A DNA stretch of 64,000 bases. Origin: Aestuariibaculum lutulentum. Its GTDB lineage: Bacteria > Bacteroidota > Bacteroidia > Flavobacteriales > Flavobacteriaceae. Under the pieces are notes generated by a model, which did not search any database, was not told the origin of the DNA, and saw only the letters and a program-made list of their open reading frames with translations. How positions within the stretch are numbered: position 1 is the first letter of the stretch; each line of letters starts with the position of its first letter. Positions 28,340-37,981 of this stretch are shown one piece after another. The position numbers and the translations under genes are program-made. Where the stretch lies: assembly GCF_032926325.1 (NCBI RefSeq), contig NZ_CP136709.1, forward strand, positions 3,132,501-3,196,500, written 5' to 3'.

Positions 28340-30751
28340 TTAACGAAGTTTTGGAAATTCTTCTGGATTTGTTTCATGCATTACCCCATAAATAGCTTCA
28401 AAAATATCTTCAGCAGAAGGTTTAGAGAAGTAATCTCCGTCATTTCCGTAAGCTGGTCTATGCTCTTTAGCTGTTAAGGTTTTAGGCTGACTATCTAAGT
28501 ACTGATAAGCATTTTGCTTATTTATAATTTCATTTAAAATATAAGCAGAAGCTCCACCAGGTACATCTTCGTCAATAATCATGACACGATTTGTTTTTTG
28601 AATACTTTTAACAATATCATGATTTAAATCGAAAGGCATTAACGATTGTACATCGATAACTTCGGCATCTATACCAACAGCTAAAAGTTCGGTAGCGACT
28701 TGTTCAACAATACGAAGCGTTGAACCATAAGACACTAAAGTAATATCTGAACCTTCTTTTACGGTTTCAACAACACCAATTGGTGTTTTTAAGTAACCAA
28801 GGTTGTTAGGCATTTTCTCTTTTAAACGGTAACCGTTAAGACATTCTACAACAATTGCAGGGTCGTCACCTTGCAGTAACGTATTATAGAAACCAGCGGC
28901 TTTAGTCATGTTTCGAGGAACTAATACATTAACTCCTTTTACTAAATTTAAAATACCACCCATTTGAGAACCCGAGTGCCAGATACCTTCTAATCGGTGA
29001 CCACGAGTTCTAACAATTAAAGGCGCTTTTTGTTTTCCTTTAGTTCTGTAATGTACAGTTGCCAAGTCGTCACTGATAATTTGTAAAGCGTACATTAAGT
29101 AATCTAAGTACTGAATTTCGGCAATAGGTTTTAAACCTCTTAAAGCCATACCAATACCTTGTCCTACGATGGTTGCCTCACGAATACCGGCATCAGCAAT
29201 ACGAAGCTCACCGTATTTTTCCTGTAAGCCTTCCAGTCCCTGATTAACATCACCAATATTTCCGGTATCTTCTCCGAAAATTAAGGCTTCAGGGTATTTA
29301 TTGAAAATAACATCGAAGTTATCACGAAGAATGATTCTTCCATCAACCTGCTGCGCCTTTTCGTCGTAGGTTGGTTTAACTTCCTTGATTAAAATGTTAG
29401 AATGTTCTGTTTCAGAATAAAGATGAGAACTAAATTTAGGCTGTGTTTCCTCAAGACATTTGTCAATCCATTGGACTAATTTGTCTTTCTTAGAAGATTC
29501 TTCACCTATAGTATATCTTAAAGCGCGTCTACCATGAGATAAGATGTCTTTTCTGGTAGGTTCGTCAATAGCTTCTAAGCTGTCTTTTAATTTATTAATG
29601 AAAACACCATTTACACTGGTTTCGGCTACTTGTTTTAAAACAGCAACCAACTCACGCTGATCGTCTGACACTGGTTTTAAGAATGTAGTCCATGCTTTGC
29701 GTTTCGCTTCCTTAACTTCTCGTTTAATAACACGATCAATTTCGGTTAAATCTTCATTGGTAGCAATACCGCTGTCAATAATCCATTGACGCATTCTGGT
29801 GTTGCAGTCCTGCTGAACTTCCCAGTTTAAACGTTCAGGTGATTTATAACGTTCATGAGATCCTGAAGTTGAGTGTCCCTGAGGTTGTGTTAATTCGGTA
29901 ACGTGAATTAAAACAGGAACATGCTCTTCGCGAGCAATAGCACTAGCTTCCTGATAGGTCTCAATCAGGTTAGCATAATCCCAGCCTTTTACGCGTAAAA
30001 TTTCGTAACCTTTATTGTTTTCATCACGTTGAAATCCTTTAAGAATTTCTGAGATGTTTTCTTTTGTTGTTTGATGTCTGGCGTGAACAGAGATGCCATA
30101 TTCGTCATCCCAAACGCTAATTACCATTGGTACTTGTAATACACCGGCAGCATTGATGGTTTCAAAAAACAAACCTTCACTTGTACTGGCATTACCAATA
30201 GTTCCCCAAGCGACTTCATTTCCATTAACAGAAAAATTTGAAGCGTTAATCCCTTCAACGTTTCTGAAGATTTTTGATGCCTGAGCCAATCCTAGTAAAC
30301 GCGGCATTTGACCAGCAGTAGGAGAGATGTCTGAACTTGAATTGTATTGTTTGGTTAGGTTTTTCCAGCTACCGTCATTATTTAAACTGTGGGTAACAAA
30401 GTGTCCGCCCATTTGACGACCAGCCGACATAGGTTCCTGCTCGATATCTGTATTGGCATATAAACCTGCGAAAAACTGTTCAGGAGTAAGTTCTCCTATC
30501 GCCATCATAAAGGTTTGGTCACGATAATATCCTGAACGCCAATCTCCTTTTTGAAAGGCTTTAGCCATCGCTAACTGAGGCACTTCTTTCCCGTCTCCAA
30601 AGATCCCGAATTTTGCCTTTCCTGTTAAAACTTCACGTCGCCCAAGTAAGCTACATTCCCGACTTCTCACTGCTATTTTATAATCGTTTAAAACTTCTGT
30701 TTTAAAATCTTCGAATGAGATGTTGTTTTTCAAATCTGGAGTGGTTTGCAT
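28340..30751 (-). CDS. Fused E1 alpha/beta subunits of a 2-oxoacid dehydrogenase
   Basis: An 803-residue fusion of the E1 alpha (about 1-400) and E1 beta (about 455-800) halves of a thiamine-diphosphate-dependent 2-oxoacid dehydrogenase, probably the branched-chain type. The beta half shows FGEDTG, the conserved GIREATIVGQGIGMALRGL and the LPHWS-like region ending PGGASAYI. In the alpha half the cofactor motif reads GNASTSEG and later VWDDEYGIS, where the family standard is GDGATNEG and ENNxYAI, so the metal-ligand Asp and Asn appear exchanged. E2 and E3 are not in this window. A full consensus promoter precedes it. Specificity for branched-chain versus pyruvate substrates is not decided by what I can see. 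Confidence 0.88.
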   Translation of the reverse strand: MQTTPDLKNNISFEDFKTEVLNDYKIAVRSRECSLLGRREVLTGKAKFGIFGDGKEVPQLAMAKAFQKGDWRSGYYRDQTFMMAIGELTPEQFFAGLYANTDIEQEPMSAGRQMGGHFVTHSLNNDGSWKNLTKQYNSSSDISPTAGQMPRLLGLAQASKIFRNVEGINASNFSVNGNEVAWGTIGNASTSEGLFFETINAAGVLQVPMVISVWDDEYGISVHARHQTTKENISEILKGFQRDENNKGYEILRVKGWDYANLIETYQEASAIAREEHVPVLIHVTELTQPQGHSTSGSHERYKSPERLNWEVQQDCNTRMRQWIIDSGIATNEDLTEIDRVIKREVKEAKRKAWTTFLKPVSDDQRELVAVLKQVAETSVNGVFINKLKDSLEAIDEPTRKDILSHGRRALRYTIGEESSKKDKLVQWIDKCLEETQPKFSSHLYSETEHSNILIKEVKPTYDEKAQQVDGRIILRDNFDVIFNKYPEALIFGEDTGNIGDVNQGLEGLQEKYGELRIADAGIREATIVGQGIGMALRGLKPIAEIQYLDYLMYALQIISDDLATVHYRTKGKQKAPLIVRTRGHRLEGIWHSGSQMGGILNLVKGVNVLVPRNMTKAAGFYNTLLQGDDPAIVVECLNGYRLKEKMPNNLGYLKTPIGVVETVKEGSDITLVSYGSTLRIVEQVATELLAVGIDAEVIDVQSLMPFDLNHDIVKSIQKTNRVMIIDEDVPGGASAYILNEIINKQNAYQYLDSQPKTLTAKEHRPAYGNDGDYFSKPSAEDIFEAIYGVMHETNPEEFPKLR

Positions 30752-30777
30752 GTTAGTTGCCTCTTTTAAACTTTTTG

Positions 30778-30808
30778 CAAAAGTAGTTAATCTTTAGGTT
30801 TTATGCAA
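30778..30808 (-). promoter_or_regulatory. Promoter of the fused E1 dehydrogenase gene
   Basis: On the minus strand: TTG (30808-30806), 20 nt, TACTTTTG (30785-30778), a full match to the Bacteroidota consensus, 26 nt upstream of the ATG. Confidence 0.75.
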
Positions 30809-30918
30809 TTATATTTGGATTGAAGAAATTAACAAATTTCTAAAAAAATGATTTTTAAGATGTTTTGATTGAAAAATATTTACTCGAATTAATGATTTAG
30901 TAATAATTACGCAATAGG

Positions 30919-33750
30919 TTAGAACCAACGTCTTCTAAATAAACCAAGTAACACTTGAGGGTCTAAAGTAAATTTAAAGCGTATTCTTTCTTCGTATTTT
31001 GGTTGAGAAACTTCCCAGCCCAGGTTAGAATAAATTGGGAAATAGACCTCAAAATAATCAGTAACCAAATTTATTCTAATTCCTGAATCGTATACAAATT
31101 CAGCAGAACTATATTTGTTTTTTACATAACCAATATCCCAATATGCTAAAATGTAACGCCATAAAGTGGTGCTCATATTAACTGTAGAAATCCATTGATT
31201 GGCAAATGGAGTTTCTAGTTTAGATTTAAACCCTCCTTCGGCTTCAATGTACTGCTGGCTAAAAATTCCAGAGCTTTCCGATCTTCCTAAGTATGGATAT
31301 TCAAATAAATAATCGGTAGGGCGATCTAATGCAAAACTGAAATAATCGGAATTAATATCATTTCTATTACTTAAAAATACTCCGGTATACGAACGTAAAT
31401 TAAGTTGCCGGTTATTTTGAAACAGGTGCCTGTATTCAAAATTAAACGCCACTTTGCTAAATGTTTTTGCTATTTGCAAGTCAGTGTACCATTTTGTGTA
31501 ATTGATTAAATTATCATTGGAATGTACGTAACGCGCATTAAAAACATTATAGCTTGGTTCATCAGTAGTATATATATTATTAGCATCTTTATCTCTGTGA
31601 ATATCCAAATATCTAAAAGAAACTAAATGTCTTTTGTTTGACCTGAAATCGTCATCTTGTCTGAAATATAATGATAACGATGGTGTAAACTGTCGAACAA
31701 ATAGATCTGGCGCATAAGAATGGTAGCCACCAAAAAAGCCATAGTTAATGGCGTAAAGATTTCTGTTTTCAAGATTGTGAGTCATTGAAACGACACCAGA
31801 GCCAGTAAATGATCTGGATTTAAAAGCGTATTGCGGCGATAGTTTATAGCTGAAACGTTTTCTGAGTAATGTTTTATTGTAGGCTTTCATGCCCAGAGTA
31901 AAGCCATCATAAATATTATTAAACTCCAAAAGCGGCATTAAAAAGACCTGATTATAATAAGGGTCTTCAATATCTTTAAATAGTCTGAATTGTAATGGTT
32001 TGTTATTGAAGAAGAAACCTTTTAACGATTTCCAATTGTCTCGTTCATTAATTTCAGGAATAATGCTGTTGTAGTTTAAAACCAGTTTATTCGCTTCGTC
32101 CCTAGGAATCGTCAAGGTTTTATTATTGCTTATGTTTTCAATCCATATTTTAGAAATTACACTGTCATTATTTAGTGTATATAAAGATACAGGCATGTTG
32201 TTGTGACGCTTGTTCTTAATAGTAAGCGTAACAGAATCTTTGGTTTTAGATACCTTCTTGATTTTGAAATCCAGTTTTTCTCTTGTAGACAAGTAATCGT
32301 TGAAAAACCAATCAATATTTTTATTGGTTTTAGATTTTAAATAGGTTTCAAAATCGGAAGAATTTATTGGTTTTAGTTTGTTTTCTGCTACAAAAGACTC
32401 AATTGTATTTTCAACAATATGGCTATTTACAAAATCGTCAAGGTAGTTTAATCCTATGCCTGCTTTGTATTTATTAGCAATGTTAGCATTGAATTTTAAA
32501 AGAGAATCTTTAGCCATCGTTAAAGGCTGATCTCTGTTGGTTCTTGCCATTAACATAAAGGCTAAATTATACTTGTCATTATAGCGCATATCGGCCGCAT
32601 GAAATGAACGTACGCCCCAAAAATTAGCTAAAGATCCAAGGAATTTCATATTTGGGTAATGTTCTTCAACATAATTCATGAGATAGAAAATCTCAATACC
32701 ATCAATTAACCATTGATCTTTTCTCGGGTTAATTAGCAATGTGTTTTCCAGATAATTATGAAGAGTAACTTTTAAAAGTTTTACTTCATATTTAAAATTG
32801 TTTGGATATGTGTTTATAAAACTCGGGAGAAAATTTAAGCCATAAACCGGATTGTCGTCGTAATCGGTTTGTGTTACAAGAAGTTTTTCATGAGGGTAAT
32901 CACCAAATTTTTTTGTAATGTATTTTATTATTTTTTCGTTGATAAGTACCTTGTCTATGATCTCCAAATCTTCGTCATCAATATCTGAAACAATTGAAAA
33001 GTCTTTGGTTTCAACTGTATTGAATTTTGATGTTTTGTTTAGGAATAATTTGTTAACTGTTCGGGTTTTTCCTTCTAGCGTAACTGATTTTAAATCATTA
33101 TTTTGTGATTCTTTAATTAAATCTAAATCTGAAGTTATCGTGTAGGATTTAGGACATTCTATTTTTAAAGAAACATCGGTTTTAGGAATGAATAAATCAT
33201 TCAAATCTTTGTTGCTATAATACTGCCATTCACCATTATATATGGCAGGAGTAATATACCAGTACTTTAAATTTAAATCACCTGTTTTAGTGATGCCGTA
33301 TCCTGTGAATTTATCGCTAGGAAGTTGAACTATATAATCCAAATGAATGTTGTATGATTCTCCAGGTAGCAGTGTCGAATCTAATAATACCTTAACAATA
33401 TCTATTTGCCCTTTCAGGTCGTGATATTTTAAGTCCTGGTCATTACTTTTTACCGATGTTAAAATAGAAAAGCCGCGTTCCTCATTTTTTGCTAAATGAA
33501 AATCGTTACGATATTCATCAGCAATACGCTTCGCTAAAGGCGTCGTTTTTGTAGCATACGAATTTGCCCAGTTGTTTAAATATATAGATTGAAGTGTGTC
33601 TTGAGATGTATTTTGATATTGAATGTTTTGAGAAATTTTAATCTGTTTGTTTTCAATATTAAATACCGCGTGTACGTCAATTTTGTTTTGACCAAAACAA
33701 TAGAATCCCAATAATAGGCTTATGGCAGAACTAAGGTGACGGATTTTCAA
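30919..33750 (-). CDS. Pseudo-M1 aminopeptidase fused to an outer-membrane beta-barrel
   Basis: A 943-residue exported protein (signal peptide MKIRHLSSAISLLLGFYCFG, then Q). It starts at a TTG codon: a stop codon lies two codons upstream and no ATG is near. Residues about 25-480 follow the M1 gluzincin layout: N-terminal beta domain, then a helical core containing the peptidase-like region. The zinc site is lost: where HExxH-x18-E stands there is LHNYLE and later WLIDGIEI, and GAMEN is replaced by VYGLN. From about 600 to the end, alternating aromatic strands ending in RRRWF indicate an outer-membrane barrel. A surface-tethered binding or chaperone-like role is inferred; true catalysis is unlikely. 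It appears monocistronic, between the LOG gene and E1. Confidence 0.8.
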   Translation of the reverse strand: MKIRHLSSAISLLLGFYCFGQNKIDVHAVFNIENKQIKISQNIQYQNTSQDTLQSIYLNNWANSYATKTTPLAKRIADEYRNDFHLAKNEERGFSILTSVKSNDQDLKYHDLKGQIDIVKVLLDSTLLPGESYNIHLDYIVQLPSDKFTGYGITKTGDLNLKYWYITPAIYNGEWQYYSNKDLNDLFIPKTDVSLKIECPKSYTITSDLDLIKESQNNDLKSVTLEGKTRTVNKLFLNKTSKFNTVETKDFSIVSDIDDEDLEIIDKVLINEKIIKYITKKFGDYPHEKLLVTQTDYDDNPVYGLNFLPSFINTYPNNFKYEVKLLKVTLHNYLENTLLINPRKDQWLIDGIEIFYLMNYVEEHYPNMKFLGSLANFWGVRSFHAADMRYNDKYNLAFMLMARTNRDQPLTMAKDSLLKFNANIANKYKAGIGLNYLDDFVNSHIVENTIESFVAENKLKPINSSDFETYLKSKTNKNIDWFFNDYLSTREKLDFKIKKVSKTKDSVTLTIKNKRHNNMPVSLYTLNNDSVISKIWIENISNNKTLTIPRDEANKLVLNYNSIIPEINERDNWKSLKGFFFNNKPLQFRLFKDIEDPYYNQVFLMPLLEFNNIYDGFTLGMKAYNKTLLRKRFSYKLSPQYAFKSRSFTGSGVVSMTHNLENRNLYAINYGFFGGYHSYAPDLFVRQFTPSLSLYFRQDDDFRSNKRHLVSFRYLDIHRDKDANNIYTTDEPSYNVFNARYVHSNDNLINYTKWYTDLQIAKTFSKVAFNFEYRHLFQNNRQLNLRSYTGVFLSNRNDINSDYFSFALDRPTDYLFEYPYLGRSESSGIFSQQYIEAEGGFKSKLETPFANQWISTVNMSTTLWRYILAYWDIGYVKNKYSSAEFVYDSGIRINLVTDYFEVYFPIYSNLGWEVSQPKYEERIRFKFTLDPQVLLGLFRRRWF

Positions 33751-33848
33751 TTTTTATTTAAAATTAGGGGTTCGTAATTCTATTATACAAAGATGTAAAC
33801 GAAAATTATTACTTAAAATATTGTGTAAGATATAGTTCGTCGAATGTT

Positions 33849-34544
33849 TTAAAAATTTGGACTTAAACCGGATTCTTTATAGAAACCATCTAAGATGTCT
33901 ATAACTTCATCTTCAGAATCCACTAAATGAATTAAATTTAAATCATCAGGGCTTATGTTACCGTGACTTAGAAGTGTTGATTTAATCCAGTCTATAAGGC
34001 CTTCCCAGAATTCAGTCCCGACAAGGATAATCGGGAATTTTTCTATTTTATGGGTCTGAATCAGAGTCATTGCTTCAAACAATTCATCTAAAGTTCCGAA
34101 GCCACCTGGCATAACTACAAAGCCTTGTGAATATTTAACGAACATAACCTTTCTAACAAAGAAATAATCGAAATCCAGACTTTTATCTGAATCTATATAA
34201 GGATTGTCGTGTTGTTCAAAAGGTAGTTCTATATTCAATCCAACCGATGTTCCGCCGCCAATATGAGCACCTTTGTTTCCGGCTTCCATAATACCTGGAC
34301 CACCACCGGTAATTACCCCGTAGCCAGCTTCGACAATACGTCTGGCGATGCTTTCGGCAAGTTGATAGTATTTTTGATCTGATTTTGTTCTGGCTGAACC
34401 AAATATGGATACGCAAGGGCCTATTTTACTCATTTTTTCAAAACCATTGACAAATTCGCCCATGATTTTGAATATTGCCCAAGAATCGTTCGTTTTTATC
34501 GCATTCCACCCTTTAGGGTGTTGTTCTTTTCTCATAAATTGCAT
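33849..34544 (-). CDS. LOG family nucleotide 5'-monophosphate phosphoribohydrolase
   Basis: A 231-residue cytosolic Rossmann-fold protein of the TIGR00730/LOG family, enzymes that release the base from AMP or cytokinin-nucleotide monophosphates. Both signature motifs are intact: GGGPGIMEAGNKGA and PGGFGTLDE. Its extra N-terminal segment (HPKGWNAIKTNDSW) is typical of the Bacteroidota subgroup. Either ATG (34544 or 34535) is possible. A full consensus promoter lies between it and uvrA, so it is independently transcribed. The physiological substrate is unknown. Confidence 0.88.
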   Translation of the reverse strand: MQFMRKEQHPKGWNAIKTNDSWAIFKIMGEFVNGFEKMSKIGPCVSIFGSARTKSDQKYYQLAESIARRIVEAGYGVITGGGPGIMEAGNKGAHIGGGTSVGLNIELPFEQHDNPYIDSDKSLDFDYFFVRKVMFVKYSQGFVVMPGGFGTLDELFEAMTLIQTHKIEKFPIILVGTEFWEGLIDWIKSTLLSHGNISPDDLNLIHLVDSEDEVIDILDGFYKESGLSPNF

Positions 34545-34598
34545 TATTTTTTTTGATTATTCATTACGCCTACTGGTTAGTATGCTTAGTGAATTGCT

Positions 34599-34629
34599 CA
34601 AATTTAGTTTTCTATTTTATGAAAAGCAA
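34599..34629 (-). promoter_or_regulatory. Promoter of the LOG-family gene
   Basis: On the minus strand: TTG (34629-34627), 20 nt, TAAATTTG (34606-34599), a full consensus match just 20 nt after the uvrA stop codon. Confidence 0.75.
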
Positions 34630-34648
34630 ACTACGACAGTCATATTAT

Positions 34649-37483
34649 TTAAAGACCTAATTCTTTCTTTAAAAATTTAGCCGTATAACTCTTTTTGTGC
34701 ATGGCAACTTCTTCGGGGGTGCCTTCAACAACTACTTTACCGCCGCCTTTACCGCCTTCGTAACCTATGTCGATAATATGATCTACTGCTTTTATAACAT
34801 CCAGATTGTGTTCTATAATTAGCACCGTATTTCCTTTGTTGGCTAATTTGTTAAGCACAATCATTAACACGCGAATATCTTCAAAATGCAATCCCGTAGT
34901 GGGCTCATCTAAAATATAGAAGGTGTTTCCAGTGTCGCGCTTACTTAATTCGGTCGCTAATTTGATGCGTTGTGCTTCGCCACCAGATAGGGTAGTGCTT
35001 TGTTGTCCGAGTGTGATATATCCTAAGCCAACATCTTTAATGGTTTTAACCTTATTGTGAATTTTAGGGATATGCTCGAAGAATTCAACGGACTCGTTAA
35101 TGGTCATATCTAATACATCACTAATAGATTTTCCTTTGTACCTAATTTCAAGAGTTTCACGGTTGAAGCGTTTTCCTTGACAGGTTTCACATTCCACATA
35201 TACGTCTGGAAGGAAATTCATTTCGATGACTTTCAATCCGCCACCTTGACAGGTTTCACAGCGTCCGCCTTTTACATTGAAGCTAAAGCGTCCCGGTTTG
35301 TACCCGCGAATCATTGCTTCTGGAATTTTAGCGAATAAGCTACGTATTTCACTAAAAACACCGGTGTATGTAGCCGGGTTGCTTCTTGGCGTTCTACCAA
35401 TCGGCGATTGGTTGATATCGATAACCTTGTCTATGTGCTCCAAGCCTTTAATGCTTTTATAAGGCATAGGTTTTTTAACGCCGTTAAAGTAATGCGCGTT
35501 AAGAATCGGGTATAGGGTTTCGTTTATTAAAGTCGATTTTCCACTACCAGAAACACCGGTAACCCCAATCATTTTTCCTAAAGGAAATTTAACCGATACA
35601 TTTTTAAGGTTGTTACCCGTACACCCGTTAAGTTCAAGGAATTTACCGTTGCCTTCTCGACGCTTTTCAGGAATTTCAATTTCTTTTGTACCATTTAAAT
35701 AATCAGCTGTAAGGGTGTCGTGAGTTAAAAGTTCTTGTGGTGTACCGATACTAATGATTTTTCCACCGTGTTTCCCTGCTTTCGGACCGATGTCGATAAC
35801 ATAATCGGCACGTTCAATCATGTCTTTGTCGTGTTCAACTACTATCACTGAATTACCGATATCTCTTAGTGAAACTAAAGAATTAATTAGTTTTTCGTTA
35901 TCTCGTTGGTGCAGACCAATGCTTGGTTCATCTAAAATGTATAGCACACCTACAAGTTGTGAGCCTATTTGTGTTGCTAAACGAATACGTTGCGCTTCGC
36001 CACCTGAAAGGGATTTAGAGCTGCGGTTTAGTGATAGGTAGTTTAATCCGACATCTAATAAAAACTGAAGTCTTGATTTAATTTCTTTTAAAACTTCTTC
36101 CGCGATTTTTAATTGCTTTTCCGAAAGATGTTTGTTTAATTCATTAAACCATGCGGCTAACTCTGAAACGTCAGTATTGGCGAGTTCAGCAATGTTTTTC
36201 TCGTTTATTTTAAAGTATAAAGATTCTTTCTTTAAACGGGTGCCATGACATTCCGGACATTCAATTTTATCCATATAATCTTTTGCCCAACGTTTAAGCG
36301 ATGTGGTTTCGGCAGTTTTATATTGGTTTTCAATAAAATTAGCAACGCCTTCAAAATCTATTTTGTAATCTCTGGTAACACCTAAGCTTTTGCTTTCTAT
36401 TGAAAATTTTTCATTTCCACCGTAAAGAATTAAATGTTTGGCTTCTTCAGGAATGTCCTTGTATGGGTCTGATAAGTCAAAATTATATCGCTGTGCAATG
36501 GTGTTAAGTTGTTTAAAAATCCAGCTGTTCTTTTCTGGTCCGTGTGGGGCTAATGCACCGTTTTTAATAGATAAGGTGTCGTCAGGAATAATTTTCTTTT
36601 CGTTGACTTTTCGCATGGTGCCTATACCATTACAAGCCGGACAAGCGCCTTTTGGCGAGTTAAATGAAAAGTTATTAGGTTCTGGGTTTGGATATGAAAT
36701 ACCAGAAGACGGACACATTAAGTTTCTGCTGAAATAACGAACTTCCTGTGAATCCTGATCAAGAATCATTAAAACGTCTTCGCCATGATACATTGCAGTA
36801 TTGATAGTTTCAGTTAAGCGTTTATCGTTATCGGCAGATTCGTCTATTACTAGTCGGTCAATTACAATTTCAATATCGTGCGTTTTGTAACGATCGAGTT
36901 TCATGCCCTTTTTAAGGTCTTGAATTTCACCGTCTGTTCTAACCTTAACAAAACCCTGTTTTGCAATCTGTTCGAATAATTCACGATAATGACCTTTACG
37001 CGAACGAATAACCGGAGCTAAAACATTAATGCGCTTGCCTTTAAAATCTTTTATAATTAATTCTTTAATCTGCTCATCGCTATAGCTAACCATTTTGTCT
37101 CCGGTATTGTAGCTATAGGCATCGCTGGCACGCGCATAAAGCAAACGTAGAAAGTCGTAGATTTCGGTTATGGTACCTACAGTAGATCGTGGTGATTTAC
37201 TTGTGGTCTTTTGTTCTATCGCGATTACGGGTGAAAGTCCGTCGATTTTATCAACGTCAGGACGTTCCAGTCCTCCTAGAAATTGTCTGGCATACGCCGA
37301 GAAGGTTTCTATGTATCGTCGTTGTCCTTCAGCGTAAATGGTATCAAAAGCTAATGATGATTTTCCACTGCCGGATAACCCTGTGATAACCACAAGTTTT
37401 TCACGAGGAATTGATACATCAATGTTTTTCAAATTGTGTACTCGGGCTCCTTTTACTTCTATAAATTCTTCGAAATGACTCAT
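34649..37483 (-). CDS. uvrA: Excinuclease ABC subunit A
   Basis: The 944-residue damage-recognition ATPase of nucleotide excision repair, working as a dimer with UvrB. It has Walker A loops GLSGSGKSS near the N-terminus and GVSGSGKST near residue 640, two ABC signatures (LSGGEAQRIRLA, LSGGEAQRIKLA), and zinc-finger cysteines CPAC/CPEC and CETCQGGG/CETCQGKRF. The UvrB-binding insert (about 120-240) is present, so this is housekeeping UvrA, not the shorter UvrA2. I chose the ATG at 37483; an in-frame TTG at 37501 would add six residues but lies in the promoter. Confidence 0.97.
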   Translation of the reverse strand: MSHFEEFIEVKGARVHNLKNIDVSIPREKLVVITGLSGSGKSSLAFDTIYAEGQRRYIETFSAYARQFLGGLERPDVDKIDGLSPVIAIEQKTTSKSPRSTVGTITEIYDFLRLLYARASDAYSYNTGDKMVSYSDEQIKELIIKDFKGKRINVLAPVIRSRKGHYRELFEQIAKQGFVKVRTDGEIQDLKKGMKLDRYKTHDIEIVIDRLVIDESADNDKRLTETINTAMYHGEDVLMILDQDSQEVRYFSRNLMCPSSGISYPNPEPNNFSFNSPKGACPACNGIGTMRKVNEKKIIPDDTLSIKNGALAPHGPEKNSWIFKQLNTIAQRYNFDLSDPYKDIPEEAKHLILYGGNEKFSIESKSLGVTRDYKIDFEGVANFIENQYKTAETTSLKRWAKDYMDKIECPECHGTRLKKESLYFKINEKNIAELANTDVSELAAWFNELNKHLSEKQLKIAEEVLKEIKSRLQFLLDVGLNYLSLNRSSKSLSGGEAQRIRLATQIGSQLVGVLYILDEPSIGLHQRDNEKLINSLVSLRDIGNSVIVVEHDKDMIERADYVIDIGPKAGKHGGKIISIGTPQELLTHDTLTADYLNGTKEIEIPEKRREGNGKFLELNGCTGNNLKNVSVKFPLGKMIGVTGVSGSGKSTLINETLYPILNAHYFNGVKKPMPYKSIKGLEHIDKVIDINQSPIGRTPRSNPATYTGVFSEIRSLFAKIPEAMIRGYKPGRFSFNVKGGRCETCQGGGLKVIEMNFLPDVYVECETCQGKRFNRETLEIRYKGKSISDVLDMTINESVEFFEHIPKIHNKVKTIKDVGLGYITLGQQSTTLSGGEAQRIKLATELSKRDTGNTFYILDEPTTGLHFEDIRVLMIVLNKLANKGNTVLIIEHNLDVIKAVDHIIDIGYEGGKGGGKVVVEGTPEEVAMHKKSYTAKFLKKELGL

Positions 37484-37498
37484 ATAATCGCAAAAGCG

Positions 37499-37506
37499 CA
37501 AAGTTA
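37499..37506 (-). promoter_or_regulatory. Candidate -7 element for uvrA
   Basis: On the minus strand TAACTTTG matches TAnnTTTG, 15 nt before the ATG at 37483. No TTG is found at the expected -33 distance. I saw no inverted repeat resembling an SOS operator. Confidence 0.5.
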
Positions 37507-37564
37507 CAATTTTAGTTGTTAAATAATTAGAAGGAAGACTTTTGATTTTAGTCGAAGTAATAAA

Positions 37565-37592
37565 AAAAGCCGCGTTGTTAAACGCAGCTTTT
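37565..37592 (-). terminator. Intrinsic terminator far downstream of the 37982-38698 gene
   Basis: AAAAGC-C-GCGTT (37565-37576) and AACGC-A-GCTTTT (37581-37592) form a stem with one mismatch. On the minus strand it is followed by a T-run. It is about 390 nt beyond the stop codon of the nearest minus-strand gene. Confidence 0.7.
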
Positions 37593-37981
37593 GGTGGTGT
37601 ATTTTAATTAGTTGGTAAAGTATTATTATGTCTGAAATGAATCAGATCAAAATTTTGAATAACTACTGTTTTTAAATTTCGCAGGTAGTTACCGATTGGT
37701 AATTAGTTTAATTGTGGTTCTAAAATAATAGAGTTTAAGATATTATGCAAATGGGGTTTCTGATTATAAGTGTAAAATTACCATGTTTGAGAGTTGTCGT
37801 TTTTGTTTTTTTTGAGGGGTGTATGTGTGTTGTTGAAGTTAATTTAATGTTAAGAGTGTGTTTTTGCGGGGGTATGCGATGTTTATTTTATGTTTGAGAT
37901 TAGTTACCCTTGTTTTTTTTAGGGTATAAAAAAAGTTAACGAATGTTAATTATTTAACAAATTTTTAAGAAATGTAATGAA
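37593..37981 (-). other. Gene-free stretch with strong G/C strand asymmetry, possible Rho loading region
   Basis: No convincing ORF or RNA gene in these 389 nt. From 37741 to 37920 the plus strand has 46 G and 10 C, and 37799-37866 has no C at all. A minus-strand transcript reading out of the 37982-38698 gene would therefore be C-rich and G-poor, as in Rho utilisation sites. A TACCCT/AGGGTA hairpin (37905-37926) also lies here. The function is inferred from composition. Confidence 0.4.

Noticed and set aside
37905..37926. TACCCT/AGGGTA hairpin as the terminator of the 37982-38698 gene
   Set aside because: The stem is only 6 bp and is not followed by a T-run on the minus strand; the stem at 37565-37592 is better.
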